64,000 nt of DNA, taken from assembly GCA_944472135.2 (NCBI GenBank), contig OX235265.1, positions 40,211,459 through 40,275,458 of the forward strand, in the 5' to 3' direction. The translations under genes were made by a program, and so were the position numbers. The notes under the pieces are model-generated. The model was not told where the DNA came from, made no database searches, and saw nothing but the letters and a program-made list of their open reading frames with translations. The stretch comes from Trichobilharzia regenti (taxonomy: Eukaryota; Platyhelminthes; Trematoda; Strigeidida; Schistosomatidae). Shown piece by piece: positions 11,606 to 22,496 of this stretch (position 1 is the stretch's first letter; every line of letters starts with the position of its first letter).

Positions 11606-13571
11606 TCATAAAGGTAAACATAAATTATAAAAACTTTTTTCTGTTAATTCAGTTGTTTTGCACCAACGTATCCAGCCTTCTTCACATAATTCACTGATAG
11701 TAGGCTCCTTATTCGTTCTGTAACAGTGAGGGTCCTAGAAAAAAGTGGAGAGGTAAACGTAATCTGTTTTAAAAAGTATTCTTCAATAAATAATATCATG
11801 CGTGTAGTGACTAATGTACACAATATGACTTATGATGGTGGTATACTCGACTATAATTATGCTTCACATACTTATTGAAAAAGTGGGAACTATTTCGGTG
11901 CATTTACTTTTGCAACATGCATATATTATCTTTACTGACAGGTTTTACTCCTGACTTAGTAACATCTACTGATTACTGCAACTTGGTTTAATAATAAGTC
12001 GGTCAGAGTATGTTATGTATTTTCATAGCCCGTTGAAAATTATGCTGACACAATTGCCCTGAGTATATTGGCGTGTACTGTGCTTGTATTAACTCAGGTC
12101 ACTATAGCCTACAATTATTTTGCTTCCTTTACTTGGTAGTTGGCGTACTGCGAACTTTTAGTAATTAAAAGTTTATCAGCATAACGAGAAGTTTTCCAGT
12201 CTGAACTTTCAGATTAGAGTTTTTGAAGCATGTTAGCTACATGACTAATATGGGTCATTATCTTTAGCATTTTATTGTAAACACTTGATTGACCTGCTTC
12301 AGTGTAAGCGGTCTTACATTACATGTGGTTTATAGCCTAATATGCAAATGTATTTGAGCCGGGTGACTGAATTCCTATATACCTGTTTTATAACTATTAA
12401 GGCGGCTTCTTCGATTACCTGCATAGAATACAGTCTTTAGCGACTCCCCAACTAGAATAGCAGTGATGCCATGTAAACAAACACAGTCATCTGTATGGCT
12501 CCATATCCAATTACAGTAGAAAGTGTATATATCAACAAAGCATTTTATACTAAATGCTTTTATCAAGAAAAAGCGATTGAGTTGTGATAACTGAGGCATT
12601 ATTTTTGCCAGTCAAAAATTTTGTTGCTAAATGGAAATACTTGTACTGTCAGTCACATAAATTGATGCAGACTTTCTGGAGGCTATGTATGACGTGAGTG
12701 AGAGCAATCGACGACTACCAATTGCTTAGTTGTCATTTACACCCATCGGCAGGTACTAAAATGTATGTGTGCCACAGCAAAAGAACTCAGGCTCAAATTA
12801 GCAATCGTACGAAAGTCTGTGTGAGAGCTAATAACTGAAAAGAAGTGTTAAAAAGTCAAGGAATTTGTTTGGCGGTCATCCTATGTTGAAGACTTCAAAC
12901 AATGAACATTGGCCTTGCAAATGTAATATTTACTTTTTTGCTCTTATAGACGAAGCCGCGAATAAACTTACGCATATAAACAGCGTTGTAGACTGTTTAT
13001 GAGCTGTCTTTACTGCAAGTATTCCTTTAGAAGAATTGTCGTTTAAACCACCTAGAAAGTTAGTAAGACATGGAACCTACCAAGCATAACCGGTGATCCT
13101 ATTGTTGAGAAATGGTTAACGAGCGATTCCGTAATTTCTTCCGTAAAATTGCCCTTATTTACATGAATTATTTTAAAGTTGCTCTGAAGGCTCTGTACAC
13201 TACTTGGGTACTCACTTTCGTAAGTTGTTGAATTACTAAACCACACTCGTATGTCCCAATCCAATCATGGGAGCCTACAAAGGTTTTTGGCTTGTCTCCG
13301 ATTTCGTATAGAGTCTGTTGTATGTCAGATATTGTAGGCATATCGAAAGGACACTGTTTCGTCAGTTTATACCATGACAGGATAGTTTGTAGAGTTCTGT
13401 AGCCACAACCCCAACCCTAAACGTAGATTAGGAGGTATGACTTACTCGATCATCATTCTTCTGGGCACCATAGTGATAGTAATAGCAAGAACCTCCAAAG
13501 CCAGCTTTGGTATGCCCCTTAGAATCTTCACCAAGTGCTGACAAACACGTATTTAGGTTTAGCATCAACAT
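11606..13571 (-). CDS. UFSP1: UFM1-specific cysteine protease, UfSP1-like (5 exons)
   Basis: Reading on the minus strand, exons are 13571-13446, 13416-13216, 13183-13081, 13051-12972 and 11734-11606. Introns are 29, 32, 29 and 1237 nt, all GT-AG, joining in phase to 212 aa plus TGA. That is the size of UfSP1 rather than the longer UfSP2. The C78-peptidase hallmarks are present: a YYYHY segment (residues 30-34), the catalytic GWGCGYRTLQT with Cys46, DKPKTFVGSHDWIG, GSPVMLGG, and the Asp-Pro-His box at residues 171-173. The C-terminus ends FYNLCLPL. UfSP enzymes mature the ubiquitin-like modifier UFM1 and remove it from targets. A second in-frame ATG two codons in is an alternative start. An in-frame TAG lies just upstream, so a longer N-terminus would need another exon. 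Confidence 0.9.
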
Positions 13572-14970
13572 GGATTCTATCTACGTATCAGGGAGAAACA
13601 AGCAGTAACGGAGAAGTATTCGTGTCATTACTGAACAATTATATTAAATTCTATTATAGTGACTCTTAGGAAAAAAGTTTGAACTTACGATGTGAAGGGA
13701 TTTATGTTCACAAACAGTAGATGTTATGTATAAGGTTGAATGACACCTGCAAACTGGTATATACGCTATTGATAGAGTCTGTCACGGACCTCTCTTCACT
13801 TTGGCTGTGGTATCTACGCTACTGAATGAATACTGTCACATGTACAGTGTGGACTAACATTTATATACGCTATGTGAAAGTTTCTGAGTAAGACCGTTAT
13901 CACAATGTAGTGTTTGGTGACCATTTTTGCGTAACTCCATTAAAGATAAGATTTTATTTTGATAAATAAAAAGTCCTCCCATAAAGCCTTACGTGATGAC
14001 AGTGAAAATTTATTAACAAATAACCAAAGAATTTTGGGGAAAAATCCCGCAGGTTTTTTAAATAGTATGTCCAGCAAAATATTTCATTAGTAAAATCAGA
14101 AGATGAGAGAAAAGCCGACATAGATGACTCAAGTATGGAAACATTAATTTCATGGGTATCATCCCAATTTAAAAAATATTGGGGTAATTCAACGCGGAAA
14201 TTCCGGGAAGATGCAACATATCTCCCAAAACCCCCGAATATATCCTAAGATAATCCTTAAATTCCCACAAAATCAACCCTAATTTCTTTATTTGGGATAC
14301 AACTTCAGGTCTAGGTAGATTGATCTGAGAACTACAATGGTATGGGAAGTATTGCGTAGAAGCTGGCGTAAATAAAACACCGAGAATGAATTTCGATATA
14401 CGTGATTACAGTTAGGATAATTATCATCGTGAATAAGAGTTTCTCAAGAGAGCTGACTGAGACAGATGGACTGCTTTAATGTGTAGAGTTATTTTTCAAA
14501 CCTCCAAAATAGACAGTGAACCATTCCTACTGCACAAATTCTTAGTTGACTTAAAAAAGGGCAAAGTTAAATTATCACAGCCAAAAGCAAATTAACCTTG
14601 AACAACCAATCAGACTTTAGGTGCAAAAAAGTCGAATAATCGTTGGAAAATACAATAAAAACATTGCAAACATGACATTACACTACACAGTTGTCGTTTA
14701 TGTGTTGTAAGAATGTCTCCCTATCATTACAAATATGTTATAGGGGGAAATCACAATGTAAGCGGCATACCCGGTGGTCCAGCTGACTGTAGGTCATGGT
14801 ACTTTGAGATCTATTGATATTTCTGATGCTGTACTACTCCTTATCCGAACTTTAACCCTAAACCTTAATTTAAACAGACACAACCTTATCCAACAGCACA
14901 GATACAGAGAAAAGTACCTGGGTAATAGATAGAATACTTTATCTAACTTCTTCAAGTCCAAAAAAGCAGA
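13572..14970. other. intergenic region upstream of UFSP1, nothing recognised
   Basis: AT-rich sequence without recognisable exons, tRNA or transposon motifs. The UFSP1 promoter should lie at its left end but no core element is clear. Confidence 0.4.
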
Positions 14971-14979
14971 TATGATACA

Positions 14980-15385
14980 CAACTAGATTGGCGAACGAAA
15001 CACGACTAGTTCTTGCTGAATATGAGCTACGAAGGCTTGAATTAAGCTGAAAAAATGCCACTATGTGCTGAACTTAGTCTTTTCGTTCTAAAGTAATGCT
15101 ACTCAGTGCTGAAAATGATCTGAAATAAAGCTGATAAGCTAACCCAGTAGGTTCGAATCTACTGAAAAAAGAACATGGTGCCGAATTAGCGCTAGTCATG
15201 CTGAAAACCAGCACTGAGTTCTAGTCTGTGCCATTAAACAATCCATTTCAGAACAGATTTAGAATTTATTCACTATAGGATGCTGGAATATTATTTCAGA
15301 ATTATAGTAAGCATTGGGATTAACATTTATCTAGACGAATTTCTATACAGGAATCGGTTTAACCTGACTATAAGGACTGCTATGA
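14980..15385 (+). mobile_element. Merlin-like transposase remnant, interrupted
   Basis: Two short pieces match the C-terminal end of the transposase fragment at 17158-17420. One is TTGGCGAACGAAACACGAC near 14986; the other reads INIYLDEFLYRNRFNLT near 15320-15370. About 300 bp of unrelated sequence separates them. In the better copy they are nearly adjacent, so an insertion split this one. Confidence 0.4.
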
Positions 15386-15539
15386 GAAGTTACCAGGTTT
15401 TTTTGAAACATGTACGGGGATGTTACTTAACGTAACCATCTTTTAACATTGCATTACTCGTGCGTAGATATTAATTTTATATTACGCACTTCAACTTTAG
15501 ACTCATCTGATTGATCGACAAAGACTTGTCAAGGTCTTT

Positions 15540-16915
15540 GGTAAATTCAGATTTATTGGTTGAGGACAGAAGACTTCGGACCTATGTCAATCCTTTTCTA
15601 CTAAGTTTCTTCGCTTTTCCGAACCCTCGTTGAGGGAGTCCATTGAAGTTGCGGGCACAGCTTCCTCTGGGAGTCTGTTGCAGGAGTTTGACAGAAATAT
15701 AGTTTCTCCCTGACTTTCGAACTCTCCTACTATGTCCTCTAAGGTGTTCCGACCTGGTGGGAAAGGAAAGAGGATATATGTCAGGTCCGTAGTCATTATT
15801 TAAAATCATATACATTTTGATTAAATCTTCTCTCTGATAAGGAGAAGAGATTGAAACTGTCTAGCCTTTCCTCGTTTGAAAGATTAGTCATGTCTGTAAT
15901 CGTACGTGTTGCCTTCCTTTGAACCCCTTCTAGAATATGTAGGTCCCCTTTAAGATGGAGGCTGGTGGCCTGGATGCAGTCTTGAGGTGAACATATCTCG
16001 GGTGTGAGCCGCCCATAAGGATCTGGAACCACGAGCGACAATGCGTTGTAGTTTTTAAGTTGTGCCTTACTATGACACCTAAATCCAATGAGTCTGGATT
16101 GATGAGTGTTATTCCCTCTAGTTCGTTGGAGCTGATGCCTGCGTATCCAATGAGCATGGTTGGAAATTTCGCTACATTGACCGGAAGCATCTCTCCTTTT
16201 GACGACTTTAACAATTTTTTGAAGGCCCCTTGCGACGTAAGCGTATCAGTGTCGCTTTTCAGATCTCTCCAGATTTTGAGGTCCTCTACGTATAGGACCA
16301 TAGTAGAATAAGTGACTGACAAAATAGATAGGAGACGCTCGATTACCGTACCCTGTGGTATTTTGCAACCCACTGTTGTCCAGGATGAGAGCTTTGAGTT
16401 GATCCTGACCCTCGGCCTCCTATCTTGGAGGAATTCCCTAATCCAGTTTAATAAGCTTCCTTTCATACCAAAACTTAACACCTTCGTGAGGCACCTTATA
16501 TAAGCTTCTATTGAAGTCTATGTCCGCTGACCCGACCCAGCTTTCTTTTGCAGTGAGATCTGATAGGCATAAGAGGTTTCCTTGAAAGCCATGCAGTGCT
16601 CTGGATAACAAGTTCTTGTTTTCCAGATATGCCATGATAGCTTTCTTGCGGATTCTTTCCAGTGTCTTGATTAAGGCGCTGGTAGAACTTATAGGTCCAT
16701 AATTAAAAAGGTATTGCATTGATCCCTCTTTGTGGATGGGAATTATTATGGCGTCTTTCCGGTCATGAGGTAACACTATTTAGGAGAGATACCTCGATCA
16801 CAGTCAGTAGGCCGGCTATGTGAGCTAATGGCTTCTTGAGAAGCCTTGGATTTAGATTATCAGGACTAATTGATTTCCCTGCACCTAGTCTCTCCAGGCA
16901 GTTGAACATGAAGAT
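15540..16915 (-). mobile_element. degraded CR1-like retrotransposon, same family as 1203-3925
   Basis: The minus strand carries RT pieces in several frames. From high to low coordinates they are a segment around KSISPDNLNPRLLKKPL near 16870, DRKDAIIIPIHKEGS near 16750, IRKKAIMAYLENKNLL, WIREFLQDRRPRVRINSKLSSW near 16420, PQGTV near 16345, LYVEDL (YADD decayed to YVED) near 16290, and SCNRLPEEAVPA near 15660. The right boundary is where similarity to the first copy ends; the left boundary is the shared CCTCAACCAATAAATCTGAA 3' end. Many frameshifts and a decayed active site mark it as an old, dead copy. Confidence 0.85.
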
Positions 16916-17149
16916 TTAGTCTTTTCAGTTGGTTGTAAGGGATGACAGCCTGATGAATGGGTGACCCTTAACTATAGCAGCTCAAAATTAAACTATCTAG
17001 TAAACGGACTGATGACCTTGAGCAACCAGTCAGGTATGTCCGTAGTATATGGGCGGAATCACGGGTACTGTACACGAATTATGTACGAAACTTCATCCAA
17101 ATCTAGTATATAAGTAATGCTTAGGCCACAGTTTCACCGAAAGGGAGAA

Positions 17150-17420
17150 AACGTGTAGCTGACTGTCAGCCGTGGACTACATTCATAACGTGGGCAATAA
17201 TACGGACGATTTCATTAATCCTATCGATGGGGCCCACACAAATTACGTCGAAAATCTCCAGAGTCACCTAAAAAGGAGGATCGGATTGGCGAATCAAACA
17301 AGGAACACGATGAGGTGCAGTTATCTCGATGAATTTAAGCACTGAGATCGGTTTAACCTAACTAAGAGAAATTCCAGCGCTAGTGCGTTTGACTGGTGGA
17401 TGGAGATTTGCCAACGCCTC
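17150..17420 (+). mobile_element. Merlin-like DNA transposon transposase C-terminus
   Basis: A frame reads VDYIHNVGNN, then FINPIDGAHTNYVENLQSHL, KRRIGLANQT and SYLDEFKH. This is the C-terminal block of ISXO2/IS1595-type DDE transposases: the HTNxVE segment with the last catalytic acidic residue, followed by the YLDEF motif. Merlin elements of this class are known from schistosomes. Upstream catalytic blocks and terminal inverted repeats are not recognisable, so this is a fragment. Confidence 0.7.
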
Positions 17421-18290
17421 TATTAGGTAGTTTAGTCTTGGGTTGCTATAGTTTAGAGTCACTGAAGAATGATGTGGAATATATACTTATAACCCATACA
17501 CCAGAGACCTGGTTTATTTTGTTAATGCGAGGACAATACTTCTGTATTTCCTGATGTGTTGCACTCACTGACAATCTAGCAGATTTTTCCAACTGTGCTC
17601 AGAAATGATTGTACATAAGTGAAAAGGGTGTTTTATACTATTGAGATTAACATTTATCAAGTGTATGTATAACCTCCAGCGTACATGTAAAAAATATCTT
17701 GCTACCGCCTGTAAATTGTGACTGAATATTATGGCTCTATTCCTGTAAAAATTTGATGATGCCTGTAAACTGGCGTCCCTCATGTACTGTGCTATGGGAA
17801 TAAATTTATTTATTTATTTATACGTAAGCGGCTTCAGGTCCTGCTCGACTTTAATCTTACTGGTGGTCTACGCAACTGCCGCAATAAGGAAAATAGAGGA
17901 GGAGATACAGGCAGCGATATGCCAGAAAAAGAGTAGTATTCAGATGTATATGGAACTCCAGTGTACGTATATATACATGTTTATATTTATTGTGCATGGC
18001 TGCCTGGTAAACACTGATATTGATATTCTCTTAGTATTTAATACATTAGCGCAACTAGTGTCTTTGTCTTTAATTCAGAGTAATTAATGAAGTCTCATAC
18101 GGTTGCCCGAAGCTTACAAACGAGGCGTGGGCTCTGATTTCTAGGGGAAACTGTTACATATTTTAGAATACATGGCTGTGAAGAGACTTTTCGGAGGGAT
18201 GGTTTAACTGTTTTCATAGTCACTGTGCAAGTATGTTTCCTTAGGCCGTATAAGCCATCCGGTGAGAATTACATGTCCTCACTATCTTAG
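17421..18290. other. unassigned sequence with a TTTA-rich microsatellite
   Basis: A run of ATTTATTTATTTATTTA at about 17803-17820 follows GGAATAAA and looks like the 3' tail of a plus-strand retroelement. I could not identify coding sequence for it. The remainder shows nothing recognisable. Confidence 0.35.
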
Positions 18291-18299
18291 TGTGATATT

Positions 18300-20265
18300 T
18301 TATGTAGGACCTTGAAGAAGAATATTAAATTTACAATAAATCGTCTCGTCAAAATTGGGTGAAGACTTAGAGACATACACCGTGAAATACCGCCGGATGC
18401 TTTCTATTCTCAGATTTTCACATATACGAGCACTGCTAATAATAAATGGACAGTGTCCTAATAGTGACCTTACACACGTTTTCTGTGGAATGAGCTTGGC
18501 TTCATTGTGGTGTAATTTCCTGAGGATACATCCTTAGAGAATTCTCGGTTTTCGAGTACGCGACGCCACTCTTTCAGAAAATGCTGAGTCACTAGAGTGC
18601 TTGAGACCACATTTGTTCAGACTGAATCGTAGATTCCTTGAAGGTAGCCACGTTGTCACTTAATATAATTTATTCTTTACAAAATTCTGAAGGAATGTAT
18701 AAACCACTTTTGGGTCATCTGCAAAAACGAATGTTTTGCCACATGTGGAGCAGGTGAATATATCGTTGATTCAAAGTGCAAGTAACAGGTGCCCTGTTAT
18801 GCTACGCTTAACTGCACCAGAAGTGATTCGGCTACGTATGAAAGTCACAGACACGAGTCCAACTATTTCGGACTTGTTGTTAAGCGATGAATTATGACAT
18901 CCCGATTGTGGGTCAAGTGTTCCTAGGGAATTCAGCTTATGTATCATTGGCAAATGGTCGACACGATCAAATGCCTTAGAAATATCGAGGTAGATGACGA
19001 GTAATGGTTGTCATCTGTCACGATTAGTAATCACAAAATTGAGGAAATCTAGATGGTATTTTAAACATGATCTGGATCTTAGGAATCCATGTTGGTTTAG
19101 ACTTACAATATTGCAGTCAAGCATGTATTTGAGGATATCAGCTTTAACTAGTCTCTCCATGACTCTAGATGCTATAGGTGCGATATCCATTGGCCCGTAG
19201 TTGTTGACTTCTATTTTTGAGCTGTATTTTAGTCTAGACGGAATAAACATCTTCTCCCATTTTTGTGGCTACGTTTGAGCTTCTGGGGATATTATTGAGA
19301 CTTTAAGAAGCAACATGGAAACGTCAGGACAACCATATTCATTGAAATGAGATGAAATTTTGTCAGCGCCAATATCCTTAGAGCATCTGAGAGGCCTTAT
19401 GAGATGGTTGATGCTGGCATAAGTGAACTCAACGACATTAATTTGTTCTGCTGTGGGCGAGGATAGAATATACGTCATATCAACAGAGTGTAGAAGGATT
19501 GTAGGCGTGCGATAGTTATCTGCAAATGTTTTGCTAAATAACTGACGTCTGCAGAGTCATTGTATAGCCTACTTTTATCGATGAGGAGAAAAACTCTGTG
19601 ATTTGCGGTTCTATCGCTTCTTTAGGACTTTCCGACAGCATACACCTTAGCAGGGATGACTATTGCAGTGTGTTCTTCATTCGCCGTACGCAAATCTCGA
19701 ACTTCTGGGGTAGAGCTAAGAGCGTTAAGTATTGATCTAAGCGTGCCAAAGCTGTGGTTTTTGAAGTAACTTGTCGAGAGTCTTCCGGGTTTCGTGAGAT
19801 CCTTTGGTTTTATAAATGGCTTTTCATGTTTGAAAACTTTTAGTGCTCACATTGGAATGTTTTTATTCAAGCATGCGTTTGGGTTCGGGTAGGAGATGTC
19901 TGGAGCTCTCGAGAGGACATCAATGATGAAGTATTCACCCCATTCAGAGGATCTTAGCATTGATCCTACGAAAGCCCAATTTGTCTTTCTGTAGTTGCTA
20001 TGTCCTATTTGTTGTAAAGTAGACGTTTGAGCTGCACTGCTACTCAGTGAAAGTGAAGGTGCGCTACCTGAAAACTCAGAACTCACTAAGAGTGAGAGGG
20101 GACTTATATTGCGGCAGAATATTAAGTCTAGTACATGCTTATCTCTTCGTCTGGTATATCAGAGTGACACCAAGACCCAGTAGTGGTGATTATGAGGGAT
20201 TCATATGCCAGTGCGTTAGCCCTGAACATCGTTGGTTGTTTAGGATATATCTTGCATGAAAAAGG
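18300..20265 (-). mobile_element. second CR1-type retrotransposon family, internally deleted relic
   Basis: Minus strand, right to left: an endonuclease start (LAYESLIITTTGSWCHSDIP near 20210-20150), then an abrupt jump to DKHVLDLIFCRN (near 20130), which is the end of the endonuclease domain, so its middle is deleted. RT follows: NNYGPMDIAPIASRVMERLV near 19190, NQHGFLRSRSC near 19100, YLDISKAFDRVDHLP near 18990, INDIFTCS and a decayed FADD active site near 18735. Stops and frameshifts are frequent. The sequence differs clearly from the element at 1203-3925, so it is another family. Confidence 0.8.
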
Positions 20266-20744
20266 ATAAGGTGAACTTGACGATTGAAATAATGTTTGAA
20301 GCATTCGTGTTCGTTATCTATGCCCAAGTGTGGTTCGGAATCCAGTGGTTTTGCGCGACGTGACGAGCTTGTGTTACAACTGGTACCAGTATCATGTTAA
20401 CCTACGTCTCTCGAGTTGCTATCCGCTCCTTTTAGTGAGTAATGTATTGTAGTACTGGATTCGCTACTGAATAAAACAGGTTTATCTTTGTCAGGTTGGA
20501 GAAATGTGTGTGAGTTTATATTTGGCTCTTCACAGAGAGCATGAACGATGAATATTTCATAAATCTGTGGTTCTCTCCAACAATAATTACACCAAAGACT
20601 CAAAAGTACCTGAAAAGCAACGTGAGGCAGCTATACAGTCAGCCTGATTTTCTAAATACAAAACAGGCAACATGGAACAGAATTAGTAAACCCGAATTCC
20701 ACTATAAGAAGTAAGTTAGAGTATATGGAAGTATTCGCTACAGG

Positions 20745-22490
20745 GGCATCAAAACTGTTCACGAGAACCACACACTGACGCTTCTTAGGGAAGAAACTTC
20801 CATTCACATCAATGTCTCTTCCAAGGCTGTGCAATCGTATTTATAAATGGGTGACAGAAAGTTTCCTGGTGTATGTGTTAAAATTTGGTATTGATTCGAA
20901 ACGATGAAATGCGATAATATTGCTCTGAACGAATGTGAATCCTGTAGCCGCATACCCTCATCTCCATCAGAATCAGGTGTGGTCTGATCAGGGTATTTAT
21001 AACACCAAGTAGGGTTGTAGGGGACTAATAATAGAGTTCATTAATATTACAAATATGAGAATAATAATCCAAGTCAATGAAATGTTAAATGACAATATAT
21101 TACCAAAAATGCAGTGACGAGTTATATCAACAAAAAGGATTGCTTGGATATAAAGTTTAAGTCCTCTGCTACAAATTATTTACATAATCTCATACATTTA
21201 TTCCCCTTAATGAATTTGAACAATGCAAGAACTGAACTCTGTGCAAGTATGTTAAAATTGTTGTTGTAGATATATTTAATAGTGTCTTTGCCATGTAAGC
21301 AGCTGACGAGAAGGCAACGAAATAAAAGATGGTACCATTTTATTCTGCTAAAACTCTAGTTCTTGCATTGTTCAAATTTACATAATCCACGGGTACATCA
21401 ATTGTTTGGGTTGCGTCTGCTGTAGCTGCTGTTTTCCGGTTGTAGAAAAGTCTTCGGTTGAGAGCAGTAGACTCCTATAATAAATCCGAAGTATACAACA
21501 CGGTGTGAGTTGAGCAAGTAAGCAGAAATAACCAGAGAGAAGGCAAAGTCTCCAACAGCAGAGTGTATTTCCAATTGTACACAGAAGTTATATATATTTT
21601 AACAAGAAGCGTTTTAAACAAAACTCATGTACAATATCTCTCATTTCTACAAATAACCAAAAGGTGTGCAATCATATTGTTACGTACTCCACAGGGTCAC
21701 GCACCAGATTCCAGATAAGTAGGAACGGCACAATTGTATCCTTCGGAATATACCTGACAAAATTTCTCATGAGACAGCTGCAACAACTCTTCTTACTCGA
21801 GGTCTGAGTAGCTCCACTTCTCCTGTACGAACCTTACGTTTACACCGAAATTTGGTAATTTACCTCCTATAATTTCAGTGAGTAGAGCTGCAGCATTCCA
21901 AGAGATAAATTATGTCAAAATTCACACTTCTGAAGCAATGGGGCCATAAAGAATTCACGAAGTTTGCACAAGTTCAGTAAAATATTTTGATCGTTGAAAC
22001 GTCGTTGCTGGTCCCAGGCATCTGGCAAGGTTGGAATTGTTACATGTCCTCATCCCTCCAACATATGTGCATGGTATGACCGGGCTTTGTACAAAAGTGC
22101 GCCAGGTGAAGTTACAGTATCATTGCCAAATGAAATGTCTTCCAAATTTTACCAGTGGCCCAAAACGAAAAACACGGCTACCGCGCGAAGTTTGAAAGGA
22201 AAGTGATTATGCAGGCTCTTGTTTAATTTCGGCTTTTGTTAATGTGGTGTGTTTTATCTGTCACATGGGAAAAAACGCCAATGTTTTTAGAGTCAGCTCT
22301 TTCTTTACCTAATCACACGTACACATGCACTAATCGATATAGTCGTTTGTTTACGTCTATACCAACAGCTCCACAGGGACATTTGAAGTCATAGATGCAC
22401 ACTGAAGAAGCCAATATCGATTTCTTATTCATGATTCTATGTGCAGCTAATGTTTCGGTCAGTTCGACTTAAATCTTAGCATTTCATCAA
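20745..22490. pseudogene. coding-like relic in outer arm A (partner 53960-55480)
   Basis: Several stretches look coding in composition and are shared with arm B, but frames are broken in both. One is WYDRALYKSAPGEVTVSLPN near 22068-22130 (plus). Relative to arm B, this copy has lost about 350-400 bp (arm B 54720-55100) and gained the 678 bp insertion at 21016-21693. No family was recognised. It may be a decayed host gene or an older transposon. Confidence 0.35.
21016..21693. mobile_element. 678 bp TG...CA insertion, probable solo LTR
   Basis: The segment begins TGTAGGGG and ends CTCCACA, and is flanked by GGGT on both sides (21012-21015 and 21694-21697). Arm B has the uninterrupted site, AAGTAGGGTAACGCACC in the same orientation, with one GGGT. 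It contains an AATAAA-type signal (about 21321) and a TATATA run near 21590. TG/CA ends, a 4-bp duplication and no coding region fit a solo LTR, although another small element cannot be excluded. Confidence 0.7.
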
Positions 22491-22496
22491 CATAAC

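Noticed and set aside
12241..12262. ACCCATATTAG on minus as the UFSP1 Asp-Pro-His exon
   Set aside because: It gives a stop and the wrong residues. The exon at 11734-11606 starts with the DPH box in the right phase and continues to the family's C-terminal motif.
17782..18087. 101-codon plus-strand ORF
   Set aside because: It starts in a TTTA microsatellite and has no motif or splice context; treated as chance.
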